From Rhodospirillaceae bacterium (GTDB lineage: Bacteria; Pseudomonadota; Alphaproteobacteria; UBA8366; GCA-2717185): a stretch of 12,700 nt of DNA. The stretch spans positions 1-12,700 of the forward strand of contig JABJJH010000386.1 of NCBI GenBank assembly GCA_018660965.1. The letters are read 5' to 3'. Under the pieces are notes generated by a model. That model had not been told where the DNA came from, searched no databases, and saw only the letters and a list, made by a program, of their open reading frames with translations. Within the stretch, counting starts at the first letter, position 1. Each line of letters begins with the position of its first letter. This document shows positions 1 to 6,975 of the stretch, piece after piece. The translations under genes and the position numbers were made by a program.

Positions 1-2468
1 CCGTCGATTTCCGCCGCCCCGCAGCGCGCCAGATTGGGCCGCAGCGCCTCGTCGATGAAGGCGCAAACGGCGCGCGACGCCGAACCGGGCGCGGCGGCGT
101 CGCCTGCAATAATTTGCTGGGCGAACGCTTCCAGGCGCTCCACCGCGTCACCGTTTGTGCGCCATGGCGCGTCATCCTGTAACGCTTTTGGCCGGGGCCC
201 GGCCCAGTCCTCGCCCAACACGCAATCCAGCGGGTCGAAGTCCAGCTTGAAATCCGCCGCCAGGGCGCGACTCAAGGACGCATCTTGACCGTCGCCCCGC
301 CCGCGTGGCGACCGGGCCAGGGCGACCAGAAGATCAACGCATTGGCCGCCCACCGGGGAGTCGCCAAACACATGCAGCCCGTCGCGGATTTGCATTTCCT
401 TGAGTTCGCACAGGTAATTGTCCAGCGCGGCGAGCGCGCCTGCTTCATGGGCGTTCGCGTCGAATCCGCAATCCTTGTCGAGCCCGGTGGATTGCGCCAG
501 CTCCAGGATTTGCGCGCCCAGCACCTTGAGCCTGCGCGGGTCGAGCCCGGCGGCTTCGAAGTACTCATCCACCAATTGCTCAAGATCCTTCAACGGGCCG
601 TAGCTTTCCGCCCGGGTTAGCGGCGGCGTCATATGATCGATGATGACGGCCTGGGCGCGCCGTTTGGCCTGGCTACCTTCGCCGGGGTCATTGACGATGA
701 ACGGGTAAAGGTTCGGCATCGGGCCCAGGGCGATTTCCGGAAAACATTCGCTCGACAGCGCCAGAGCCTTGCCAGGAAGCCATTCCAGATTACCGTGTTT
801 GCCCATATGGACGACGGCGTCGGCGCGGAAGTCTTCACGCACCCAGGCGTGAAAGGCGAGATAATTATGCGGCGGGACGAGCGCCGGATCATGGTAGGAT
901 TTGACGGGGTCGATGTTGTAGCCACGGGCGGGCTGTAACGCGATGGCGATTCCCCCGCATCGATAGGCGGGAATGGCGAAGGCGCCGCAATCGACGCGGC
1001 CCGCCATGAAGAAGGGGTCGGATTCGGGCGGTCCCCACCGGTCCAGCACGGCGTTGCGAATTGCGTCGGGCAGGCCCGCAAAGAATATTTGGTAATCGGC
1101 AAAGGACAGGGATTCCTCGATCACGCGACCGCGCCACCCGGCGTTCGTTGGCCCCGCCGCCAGCCGATCAACCAGCGCCGCTCCGGTCGCGGGCGCATTC
1201 TCGATCCGGTAACCCGCATCCGCCATCGCGCTCAGGACATTGAGTGTTCCCGCCGGGGTGTCGAGCCCGACGCCATTGCCCATGCGCCCGTCCTTGTTGG
1301 GATAATTTGCGAGCACGATGGCGACACGCCGATCCTGCGCCGGTTTGCGCCGAAGTCTGGCCCAGGCGGCGGCCAATCGGGCGGTGAAGTCGATGCGGTC
1401 TGCGACCGGTTGATATTCCACGATGTCCGCTTCGACCAACGCGTTGCGGCGCGCCTGTCCCTTGAAACTGACGGCCCGTGTCAGGATGCGGCCATCGACT
1501 TCGGGCAGGGCGACATTCATGGCGATGTCGCGCGCCGACAACCCCCGTGTTCCCGCACGCCACGCGTCTTCGCCGCCGCCGGAAAACACGACCTGTAAAA
1601 TGGGACAGTCGGAATCGTCGAACGGCGTTTGCGCGGTTGCGGCGCCGGGGCTTGATAGCGCGAACCCGGTGGCGTTCAGGATCACGTCCGGCGTCGCGTC
1701 GCGCAACAACGCGCGAGTGATGTCCGCGGCGATAGGGTCCTTCAGGCTGGTGGCGTAAATCGGCAGGGGATTAAGGCCGTTTCGATCCAGGGATTCGATA
1801 AGCGCGTCGATGACGGTGGTGTTGGCGCCCTGGGTCAGCGCCCGATAAAAGATAATCGCGGCGCGGGGGCGCGCCTTCGCCCAGGGCAAATTCTCCAACG
1901 AAGGATTTTCTAACCCCGGCCAATACAAACCCGCGCGCATCAACGGCGCCGGTTCGCGCCATGCGGTGTTAAATCCGATAAACGTCGCTGCGAAACGAAG
2001 AAATGACAGCGCGTTACCCGGCCCGCCATGGACGCAGTATTGCCATAACCGATGCGCGGCGTCGGGCGGGATGGTGGACAGGCCAGTTAGTTCCGCATCG
2101 GGCTGGTCGTCGCCGGGCAGCCAGGCAAGCGGAATATTGCGCGCCTGGCATCGCGCGGTAATTTGTTCCACGCCGTACGGCCAATAACCGCGTCCGCCCA
2201 ACAACCGCACAACCACCAGCGTGGCGTTGTCGATCACCGAGTCGAGATACAAATCAACCGACATGTTGTGGCCAAGATGCATCAAATTCGCCAACCGCAG
2301 GCTGGGCGCGTCAGGGTTGGCCGATAATTGGGCGTCCTGCGCCGCCGCCAATGCGGCGATTTCGCTATCCGCCGCGCTCAACACGACAATGTCGCCGGGG
2401 GTTTGACCAAGATCGACGGCTTCCGATCCGTCGTCAATCAATCCCGGCTGGGCGGCGAGCAGGTGCAT
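1..2468 (-). CDS. cobN: Aerobic cobaltochelatase subunit CobN (3' end cut by window edge)
   Basis: CobN is the large subunit of the ATP-dependent CobNST complex that inserts cobalt into hydrogenobyrinic acid a,c-diamide in the oxygen-dependent B12 pathway; it is cytoplasmic and related to the magnesium chelatase ChlH/BchH. I read an uninterrupted minus-strand frame of about 822 codons from ATG at 2468 to the window edge. It starts MHLLAAQPGLIDDGSEAVDLG, a typical CobN N-terminus. Family blocks include NYPNKDGRMGNGVGLDTP near residue 388, HMGKHGNLEWLPGK at about 555-568 and PNLYPFIVNDPGEGSQAKRR shortly after. CobN proteins are usually well over 1,000 residues, so the C-terminal part lies outside the window. 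The start is 12 bases after the cobW stop, with GGA about 7 bases upstream, so it is read as the third gene of a cobP-cobW-cobN operon. The partner cobS/cobT chelatase subunits are not visible here. Confidence 0.97.
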   Translation of the reverse strand, partial: MHLLAAQPGLIDDGSEAVDLGQTPGDIVVLSAADSEIAALAAAQDAQLSANPDAPSLRLANLMHLGHNMSVDLYLDSVIDNATLVVVRLLGGRGYWPYGVEQITARCQARNIPLAWLPGDDQPDAELTGLSTIPPDAAHRLWQYCVHGGPGNALSFLRFAATFIGFNTAWREPAPLMRAGLYWPGLENPSLENLPWAKARPRAAIIFYRALTQGANTTVIDALIESLDRNGLNPLPIYATSLKDPIAADITRALLRDATPDVILNATGFALSSPGAATAQTPFDDSDCPILQVVFSGGGEDAWRAGTRGLSARDIAMNVALPEVDGRILTRAVSFKGQARRNALVEADIVEYQPVADRIDFTARLAAAWARLRRKPAQDRRVAIVLANYPNKDGRMGNGVGLDTPAGTLNVLSAMADAGYRIENAPATGAALVDRLAAGPTNAGWRGRVIEESLSFADYQIFFAGLPDAIRNAVLDRWGPPESDPFFMAGRVDCGAFAIPAYRCGGIAIALQPARGYNIDPVKSYHDPALVPPHNYLAFHAWVREDFRADAVVHMGKHGNLEWLPGKALALSSECFPEIALGPMPNLYPFIVNDPGEGSQAKRRAQAVIIDHMTPPLTRAESYGPLKDLEQLVDEYFEAAGLDPRRLKVLGAQILELAQSTGLDKDCGFDANAHEAGALAALDNYLCELKEMQIRDGLHVFGDSPVGGQCVDLLVALARSPRGRGDGQDASLSRALAADFKLDFDPLDCVLGEDWAGPRPKALQDDAPWRTNGDAVERLEAFAQQIIAGDAAAPGSASRAVCAFIDEALRPNLARCGAAEID

Positions 2469-2480
2469 TATATCGTCCGC

Positions 2481-3509
2481 CTATGCGGCGCCGAGCGCCA
2501 CAGTGATGGCGTGTCGATCCAACCCGGTCATGCCGATGATAACCAATTGGCTGCGACGCGGTTCGTCGGCGCGCCAATCCCGGTCGAAATATCGTTGAAA
2601 GCGCGGGCCGACGCCCTGAATGACTTCGCGGCGATCCCGACCGGGACGGTTCAGGAATCCCTTAACGCGCAGAATGTCATGCGTCGCCACCAGTTGGACG
2701 AGGCGCTGTTCCAGCAAATCGGAATCCGCCACGTCACCAAGCTCGACCGCGAACGAATCAAAATCATCGTGGTCGTGCTCCTCATCGTCATGATGGGACT
2801 TGCGGGCGTCGACATTCGATTCCGCCGCCAGACCAAGCCCCAATAACGCGGATGCGTCCAGACGGCCATGCGCGGCTGGCAACAACCGCACGCCGGATCG
2901 CAGATGCGGCGTGATGTTTACGTTCAACGCGTCCATCGCAGAAGCCTCCAACAAATCGGATTTGTTGAGAACGACTACGTCGGCGCATTGCAGTTGGTCG
3001 ACGAATAATTCCTCAATTGGGTCGTCGTGGTCCAGCGCGGGGTCGGCTTCGCGCATCGCTTGAACGGCGTCGGGGTCGGGCGCGAAACGGCCATCGGCGA
3101 CCGCGGACGCATCGACGACCGTAATGACGCCGTCCACGGTGACGCGGTTGCGGATTTCGGGCCAGTTGAAGGCGGCGACCAGCGGTTTTGGCAGCGCCAA
3201 TCCAGACGTTTCAATAAGAATGTGATCGGGTGGCGTGTCACGGTCCAGCAATGCTTCCAACGCCGGGGTGAAATCGTCGGCGACGGTGCAGCAGATGCAC
3301 CCATTCGCAAGCTCGACGACATCGTCCTCGTCGCACCCCTCGACGCCGCATCCCAACAGCAATTCGCGGTCAATGCCAAGGTCGCCGAATTCGTTGATGA
3401 GAAAGGCCAGCCGTTTGCCGTTGTTGTTCTCCACCAGATGGCGGATCAGGCTGGTTTTACCGGCGCCGAGAAAGCCGGTTATGACCGTTGTGGGAATGCG
3501 TGTCGCCAT
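2481..3509 (-). CDS. cobW: CobW, GTP-dependent cobalt chaperone (COG0523 G3E GTPase)
   Basis: This 342-residue cytoplasmic P-loop GTPase belongs to the COG0523 metallochaperone family; CobW is thought to deliver cobalt to the CobN chelatase. Visible motifs are Walker A GFLGAGKT (12-19), the metal-binding CxCC motif C71-I72-C73-C74 inside NGCICC, ETSGL (100-104), and the guanine-specificity motif NKSD (182-185). A His/Asp/Glu-rich stretch at about 239-250, containing HHDDEEHDHDD, lies between the GTPase domain and the C-terminal CobW_C domain (roughly 255-340) and could hold metal. The ATG at 3509 is preceded by AGAGGA about 10 bases upstream. The gene is 19 bases downstream of cobP and 12 bases upstream of cobN, so all three are probably co-transcribed under the B12 riboswitch. 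Context favours the cobalt member over zinc-type paralogues such as ZigA or YeiR. Confidence 0.95.
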   Translation of the reverse strand: MATRIPTTVITGFLGAGKTSLIRHLVENNNGKRLAFLINEFGDLGIDRELLLGCGVEGCDEDDVVELANGCICCTVADDFTPALEALLDRDTPPDHILIETSGLALPKPLVAAFNWPEIRNRVTVDGVITVVDASAVADGRFAPDPDAVQAMREADPALDHDDPIEELFVDQLQCADVVVLNKSDLLEASAMDALNVNITPHLRSGVRLLPAAHGRLDASALLGLGLAAESNVDARKSHHDDEEHDHDDFDSFAVELGDVADSDLLEQRLVQLVATHDILRVKGFLNRPGRDRREVIQGVGPRFQRYFDRDWRADEPRRSQLVIIGMTGLDRHAITVALGAA

Positions 3510-3528
3510 GAGAGTTTTGTATCCTCTG

Positions 3529-4110
3529 TCAGATATGTTCGTTCTTGAGCGTCATGGGCAGCCCGGCGGCGATAAATTCGACGCGCTGGGCCGCCGCGGC
3601 GATGCGTTGGTTTAATTGTCCGGCATGGTCGCGAAAGGCGCGCGCCAAGGCGTTGTCGGGAACGATGCCCAGCCCGACTTCGTTGGAGACAAAAACGACC
3701 GGCCCGTCGAGGATGCCGAGACTTTCAATCAAGCGGCGGCTTTCCTGATCGGGGTCGCGGTCGGACAGCATGACGTTTGTTAACCACAAGGTCAGGCAAT
3801 CCACTAGGGCCGGACGCCGCGCGGTCACGTTGTCGCGCAGGACTTCGGCGAGGGCGAGGGGTTCCTCCACGGTCGTCCAGGAGTCGCCGCGCCGCGCCTG
3901 ATGTTCGCGCACGCGCGTCGCCATTTCATCGTCGCCAATCCGGGCGGTCGCAACATAAAGACCGTCATCCCAATAGACGCCAATTCCGCGCGTGATCAAG
4001 GCTTCCGCGCGGGCGCTTTTGCCGGACCGCGCGCCGCCCAGAATTAGTGTGACGGGGGGTAAATCAGTCGAGTCGTCGTCGATGGCGTGGTCCTCCACCC
4101 GAGGGGCCAT
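3529..4110 (-). CDS. cobP: Bifunctional adenosylcobinamide kinase / adenosylcobinamide-phosphate guanylyltransferase
   Basis: CobP (CobU in enterics) phosphorylates adenosylcobinamide and then transfers GMP to give adenosyl-GDP-cobinamide, the substrate of CobS. The 193-residue protein has the P-loop GGARSGKS at 25-32. An E-x3-R-x2-H-x2-RR segment ends around 74, with His70 at the place where the family carries its guanylylated histidine (inferred from position). DCLTLWLTNVML follows at 104-115 and FVSNEVGLGIVP at 140-151. I chose ATG at 4110. The frame stays open to an ATG at 4194, but those extra 28 codons are riboswitch sequence. No good Shine-Dalgarno lies just upstream; the nearest purine run is the AGGAGA of the B12 box, about 22 bases before the start, which fits control of translation by the riboswitch. 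About 20 residues precede the first beta strand, slightly longer than usual. Confidence 0.95.
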   Translation of the reverse strand: MAPRVEDHAIDDDSTDLPPVTLILGGARSGKSARAEALITRGIGVYWDDGLYVATARIGDDEMATRVREHQARRGDSWTTVEEPLALAEVLRDNVTARRPALVDCLTLWLTNVMLSDRDPDQESRRLIESLGILDGPVVFVSNEVGLGIVPDNALARAFRDHAGQLNQRIAAAAQRVEFIAAGLPMTLKNEHI

Positions 4111-4117
4111 GGTTAAA

Positions 4118-4298
4118 ATCGACCGAGGAGGTCTCCTGGCTTGGGCGGAATGCGATCGGAACGTCTTCCCGGCGACCGAGGTCGCCAGTGACATTTTGTT
4201 CCGATCCCGCCGTCACAGTTGCGGGGGCAGCGCCGGACTTACACCGGCCTTCCCTGTCTCGGTATCTGAATGCGAACCTACGCCGCCGGACCGTTCCG
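4118..4298 (-). promoter_or_regulatory. Cobalamin riboswitch upstream of cobP-cobW-cobN
   Basis: Read on the minus strand, this leader has the conserved parts of the cobalamin riboswitch (Rfam Cobalamin) in order. A P3 hairpin, GGCCGG with CCGGC around GTGTAAGT, sits at about 4251-4232. It is followed by CTGCCCCCGCAACTGTGA at about 4230-4213, TGTCACTGG, a 6-bp hairpin GGCGAC-CTCG-GTCGCC at 4186-4171, then GGGAAGACG. The B12 box AAGCCAGGAGACC is at 4142-4130. ACCGAG (4262-4257) can pair with CTCGGT (4127-4122) to close the aptamer. The outer 5' boundary is not resolved. The aptamer ends only about 11-16 bases before the cobP ATG, so control most likely acts on translation initiation: bound adenosylcobalamin would repress cobP and, through it, cobW and cobN. 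Confidence 0.95.
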
Positions 4299-4329
4299 CA
4301 CAACGACTATATGCAGTTGGTTCCGGCGG
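4283..4329. repeat. Inverted repeat between the monooxygenase stop and the riboswitch
   Basis: CCGCCGGA at 4283-4290 is repeated in inverted form as TCCGGCGG at 4322-4329, an 8-bp perfect stem with a 31-base spacer that could be lengthened by ACC/GGT with a one-base bulge. It lies just past the monooxygenase stop. There is no run of T after it on the minus strand, so it is not a clear intrinsic terminator; it could slow read-through or pair with the 5' edge of the riboswitch. Confidence 0.5.
4306..4311 (-). promoter_or_regulatory. Candidate -10 element for the cobP operon
   Basis: TATAGT on the minus strand matches the sigma-70 -10 consensus at 5 of 6 positions. It would start transcription near 4299, just at the 5' side of the cobalamin riboswitch and 32 bases after the stop of the upstream monooxygenase gene. 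I see no convincing -35 hexamer 16-18 bases upstream, so support rests on the -10 and its placement only. Confidence 0.3.
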
Positions 4330-4342
4330 TATGATCGAGTGG

Positions 4343-5569
4343 TTAGTCGTCGCCCGAAGCGGCGGCTTTTTGCGGATCCAGCTGCACGGAATTTGGACTG
4401 AACCGCGCCGTATAGGGTGTTGTGTCGATTTCATCCAACTCGATATCGCCCGATAGGACGGCCTGCTTCCATTCCTGGTGTTCCGGTTCGGCCGCCTGGA
4501 ATTCGGGCATCACTTCCTTAGCGAACAATTCCAGGCTTTCGCAAATATGTTCATGCGTGTTTTTGCCGGCCTGATTAAGAAGGATGATCTGATCGACATT
4601 GGAGGACGCGTATTTGCGCAAGCGGTTGCGAATGGTTTCCGGCGACCCGATCAACCCGCCCGACAGGGCGCGCTGATGGGCTTCGGGGTTTTGATTTTTC
4701 CAGGCTTCATACTCGGCCCACAAATCCACCGTGCCTGGCGGTGGCCGGTCGCGGTCCTTGCCAAGTCTGTCGGCGCTGTAGAATTTCAGCGCGAACTGGA
4801 AAAACGGAATGCCGTCGGCGCGTCTGCGGGCTTCTTCGTCGGTTTCCGCGCACATAAAATAACTGACCAGCGCCATGTTCGGATTGGTCTGGTAGTCGGT
4901 TAGTTTTTCCTGCCGCTTGGTGAAGGAATTGTAATAGGCGTGAACCCAGGCGTGCGCCGCATCGCCGCTGATGAACTGGAATCCCAATGCGCCCATGCCG
5001 CGCCGCCCGGCCATTTCGATGGTGTTGAGTTGCGAACATGCGACCCACAGCGGCGGGTGTGGTTTTTGAACTGGTTTTGGCAACACGTTGCGGAGGGGAA
5101 ATTTAAAATGCGGCCCGTCATATTCGAACCCGCCATCCTTGAACATTGGGATTACCGCGCGAACGGCGTCTTCCCAGATTTCCCGCTTATCTTCCATGGG
5201 GCAGTCGAACGGCGTCAATTCTGTGGTGCTGCCGCCTTCACCCAATCCGAACTCGACCCGGCCGTTGCTCAACAAATCAAGCGACGACACTCGTTCCGCG
5301 ACTCGGGCGGGATGGTTGGTCGTCAACTGGATGATGCCGTGGCCAAGACGAATATTCTTGGTTCGTTGGCTCGCCGCGCCCAAAAAGACTTCCGGGGACG
5401 GGCAATGGGAATATTCCTCTAAAAAGTGATGTTCGACTTCCCACGCGTAGTCGAAGCCAAGCCCGTCCGCCAATTCCATTTGATCAAGGGCGTTGTTGAA
5501 CAGGCGTTGTTCGTCACCGTCCTTCCAGGGCCGTGGAAGCTGTAATTCGTAAAAAATACCAAACTTCAT
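4343..5569 (-). CDS. LLM-class (luciferase-like) flavin-dependent monooxygenase
   Basis: This 408-residue protein belongs to the bacterial-luciferase-like monooxygenase superfamily: TIM-barrel enzymes that use reduced FMN or F420 to oxidise organic substrates. It begins MKFGIFYELQLPRPW, a standard first beta strand. Other family marks are WEVEHHF (43-49) with the paired histidines, the VSSLDLLSNGRVEFGLGEGG region at about 94-113, KPHPPLWVA (169-177) and a C-terminal GSPETIRNRL segment. The start at 5569 has a strong Shine-Dalgarno, CGGAGGAAATTTC, directly upstream; an earlier in-frame ATG at 5614 lacks this and its extra residues are untypical. The protein is somewhat longer than many relatives because of an acidic tail after the barrel. 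The substrate cannot be named. It lies between two cobalamin gene groups, but nothing in the sequence links it to B12 chemistry, and it is not BluB, which is a nitroreductase-fold enzyme. Confidence 0.9.
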   Translation of the reverse strand: MKFGIFYELQLPRPWKDGDEQRLFNNALDQMELADGLGFDYAWEVEHHFLEEYSHCPSPEVFLGAASQRTKNIRLGHGIIQLTTNHPARVAERVSSLDLLSNGRVEFGLGEGGSTTELTPFDCPMEDKREIWEDAVRAVIPMFKDGGFEYDGPHFKFPLRNVLPKPVQKPHPPLWVACSQLNTIEMAGRRGMGALGFQFISGDAAHAWVHAYYNSFTKRQEKLTDYQTNPNMALVSYFMCAETDEEARRRADGIPFFQFALKFYSADRLGKDRDRPPPGTVDLWAEYEAWKNQNPEAHQRALSGGLIGSPETIRNRLRKYASSNVDQIILLNQAGKNTHEHICESLELFAKEVMPEFQAAEPEHQEWKQAVLSGDIELDEIDTTPYTARFSPNSVQLDPQKAAASGDD

Positions 5570-5591
5570 GAAATTTCCTCCGTTCGGATTC

Positions 5592-5643
5592 CCGGCGCCG
5601 AAGGCCGGACGCATGTGAGCGGGTCTTTCCCGTAAAGCCGCTC
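5592..5643 (-). other. Stem-loop-forming leader of the monooxygenase gene
   Basis: The 161-base gap between the DUF2062 stop and the monooxygenase start holds two inverted repeats on the minus strand. GAGCGG (5643-5638) pairs with CCGCTC (5622-5617) around a 15-base loop, and CCGGC (5608-5604) pairs with GCCGG (5596-5592). An AT-rich block with TAAAAT (about 5650-5645) lies upstream and could be a -10 element, but I see no matching -35. No riboswitch family is recognised here. Confidence 0.35.
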
Positions 5644-5730
5644 AATTTTAATCAACGTTAAACCGTAGCGCGCGCCACGGCGCCAGGCAACGCAAAAGTC
5701 TGGACATAAAACAGTCACGGCCTTTGGGGG

Positions 5731-6363
5731 TTATTCCTCGGCGGCTTGGCGCCGCGCTTCCCGGCGTCTCGCGGCGCGGTTTCGGCGTCGATCACCGAAC
5801 CGGCGCATCAGCCCAAGGCTCCACCGGTATCCCGCCCAGGACCCGATGATGGCCCAGGGAATGCTGCCCACGAACATCGGCAAGCCCCATACCCGGAACA
5901 GCTCGACCGTGTATAGCCACAGCGATTCAAAGAAATCGAGTTGGGACGACAACATGCCGGACAATTGTCCGCTGAATTCGCCGTACCCGCCGATATCATC
6001 CCATTGGCCCATCATCACGCGGCCGGTGATCAGGAACAAAAAATACACGGGCGGCACGGTGATGATGTTCGTCACCCAGGTCCAGGCGCAGCCGACGATC
6101 AGGTTGAAGTCCCAGGCCGGTCGAAACGCCCGCACCAAGGCCCACATGCCCAGGACGATCAACATTTGTACGCCCACCGTTGGCGTCAGGGCCGCGAGCA
6201 GGCCGAACAAAACGCCCCTGGCGGTGTATTCCGGTGGGTGCTTGGACCGCAGAATTGGGGCCAGAAGCCGATACACCACCATATAGCGCAGGCGCGTCGC
6301 CAAGGGCCGCCGAAGAGACGCGGGCGCCGTGTCGGATTCTGGGGAAGGAATCGGTGGGGCCAT
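5731..6363 (-). CDS. DUF2062 domain membrane protein
   Basis: This 210-residue protein matches the DUF2062 family: a short polar N-terminus, an amphipathic R/K-rich segment, then HPPEYTARGVLFGLLAALTP (42-61), which holds the family's typical small-residue and proline pattern. Predicted membrane segments are at about 50-78, 86-113 and 158-180. A highly basic C-terminal tail from 187 (RRFGDRRRNRAARRREARR) should stay in the cytoplasm. Biochemical function is unknown for the family; some members are fused to or neighbour glycosyltransferases. The ATG at 6363 has a weak GGAAG about 12 bases upstream. The gene follows the unknown protein at 6430-6969 by 66 bases on the same strand, so it may be the last gene of the cobS operon, although read-through is not proven. 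Confidence 0.85.
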   Translation of the reverse strand: MAPPIPSPESDTAPASLRRPLATRLRYMVVYRLLAPILRSKHPPEYTARGVLFGLLAALTPTVGVQMLIVLGMWALVRAFRPAWDFNLIVGCAWTWVTNIITVPPVYFLFLITGRVMMGQWDDIGGYGEFSGQLSGMLSSQLDFFESLWLYTVELFRVWGLPMFVGSIPWAIIGSWAGYRWSLGLMRRFGDRRRNRAARRREARRQAAEE

Positions 6364-6429
6364 GTCTTTGCGTTTTCTTCCATTTAGCGAGTGTGATGAT
6401 TGGGCACCATCAGGACACCAGGGACATGT

Positions 6430-6969
6430 TTACCCGAATAGGCGAATTTCGTCGATATCGTCGATATTGCCATCGACGGTGTGTCGGGACGGGTTGCCCC
6501 GAACCACCAAATTAAAAATGACCGATCCGCCGCCATTAATGTGAAACGGCGCCAGCGTGACGATATTGTCGTCATCGCCGGTGACTTCGGGCGTCGGCGC
6601 ATCCGTCGACGTTTTGAGCGCCTCTCCGAACACCGCCGACACGATGTGGGCGCCGCCGGTGAAGGTCAGTTGTATTGGGCGCCGGTAATGATTGGCCTCG
6701 ACTGCCGCATGACCAATGTTGAACAAGCCGAACCTCACCAGATGTAAACCGGTCTGGTCTTCAAAATGCGGCAGATCACGAAACTTAGCCCGGAATGCGC
6801 TCGACGCCTTGGCCAGCGGTTCGATGATGCAGGCGTAGGCGAGGTCGTGATCGGCGCGCAGCGCAGTCGCCTTCGCCTTGCGCGCGTTTAGAAAGACGAT
6901 GAGGTACACCGTTAGACCAAGCAGGATCACGATCACGAGTGGGTCTAAAAAGAGTTCGGTGATTTGCAT
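6430..6969 (-). CDS. Single-pass membrane protein of unknown function in the cobS-cobC operon
   Basis: I do not recognise a named family. The 179-residue protein has one hydrophobic segment at about residues 9-27 (LDPLVIVILLGLTVYLIVF), then a basic RKAK stretch at 30-33, which by the positive-inside rule puts the C-terminal part in the cytoplasm. The remaining ~145 residues alternate polar and hydrophobic positions as in a beta-sandwich. They contain FNIGHAAVEANHYRRPIQLTF, then a V-x-L-x-P-F-x-x-N-G-G-G pattern and a closing VDGNIDDIDEI. This resembles a pattern I recall from uncharacterised N-terminally anchored proteins (an N-x-G, x-PI, L-x-P-x-x-x-N-x-G layout); that is memory, not a search. 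It starts 6 bases after the cobC stop with no strong Shine-Dalgarno, so its translation may depend on cobC. Confidence 0.75.
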   Translation of the reverse strand: MQITELFLDPLVIVILLGLTVYLIVFLNARKAKATALRADHDLAYACIIEPLAKASSAFRAKFRDLPHFEDQTGLHLVRFGLFNIGHAAVEANHYRRPIQLTFTGGAHIVSAVFGEALKTSTDAPTPEVTGDDDNIVTLAPFHINGGGSVIFNLVVRGNPSRHTVDGNIDDIDEIRLFG

Positions 6970-6975
6970 GGCGTC

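Noticed and set aside
1..1600. Several overlapping plus-strand frames of 60-170 codons
   Set aside because: All lie opposite the continuous cobN frame, which carries conserved motifs throughout; they look like GC-driven shadow frames.
3027..3548. Plus-strand frame of 173 codons opposite cobW
   Set aside because: No start signal or recognisable domain; cobW on the other strand has Walker A, CxCC and NKSD motifs.
4111..4194. Start of cobP at ATG 4194
   Set aside because: The additional codons are the riboswitch P6-type hairpin and B12 box, and the encoded residues are not typical of CobP.
5570..5730. Intrinsic terminator after the DUF2062 gene
   Set aside because: The stem-loops seen are closer to the monooxygenase start and are not followed by a T run on the minus strand.
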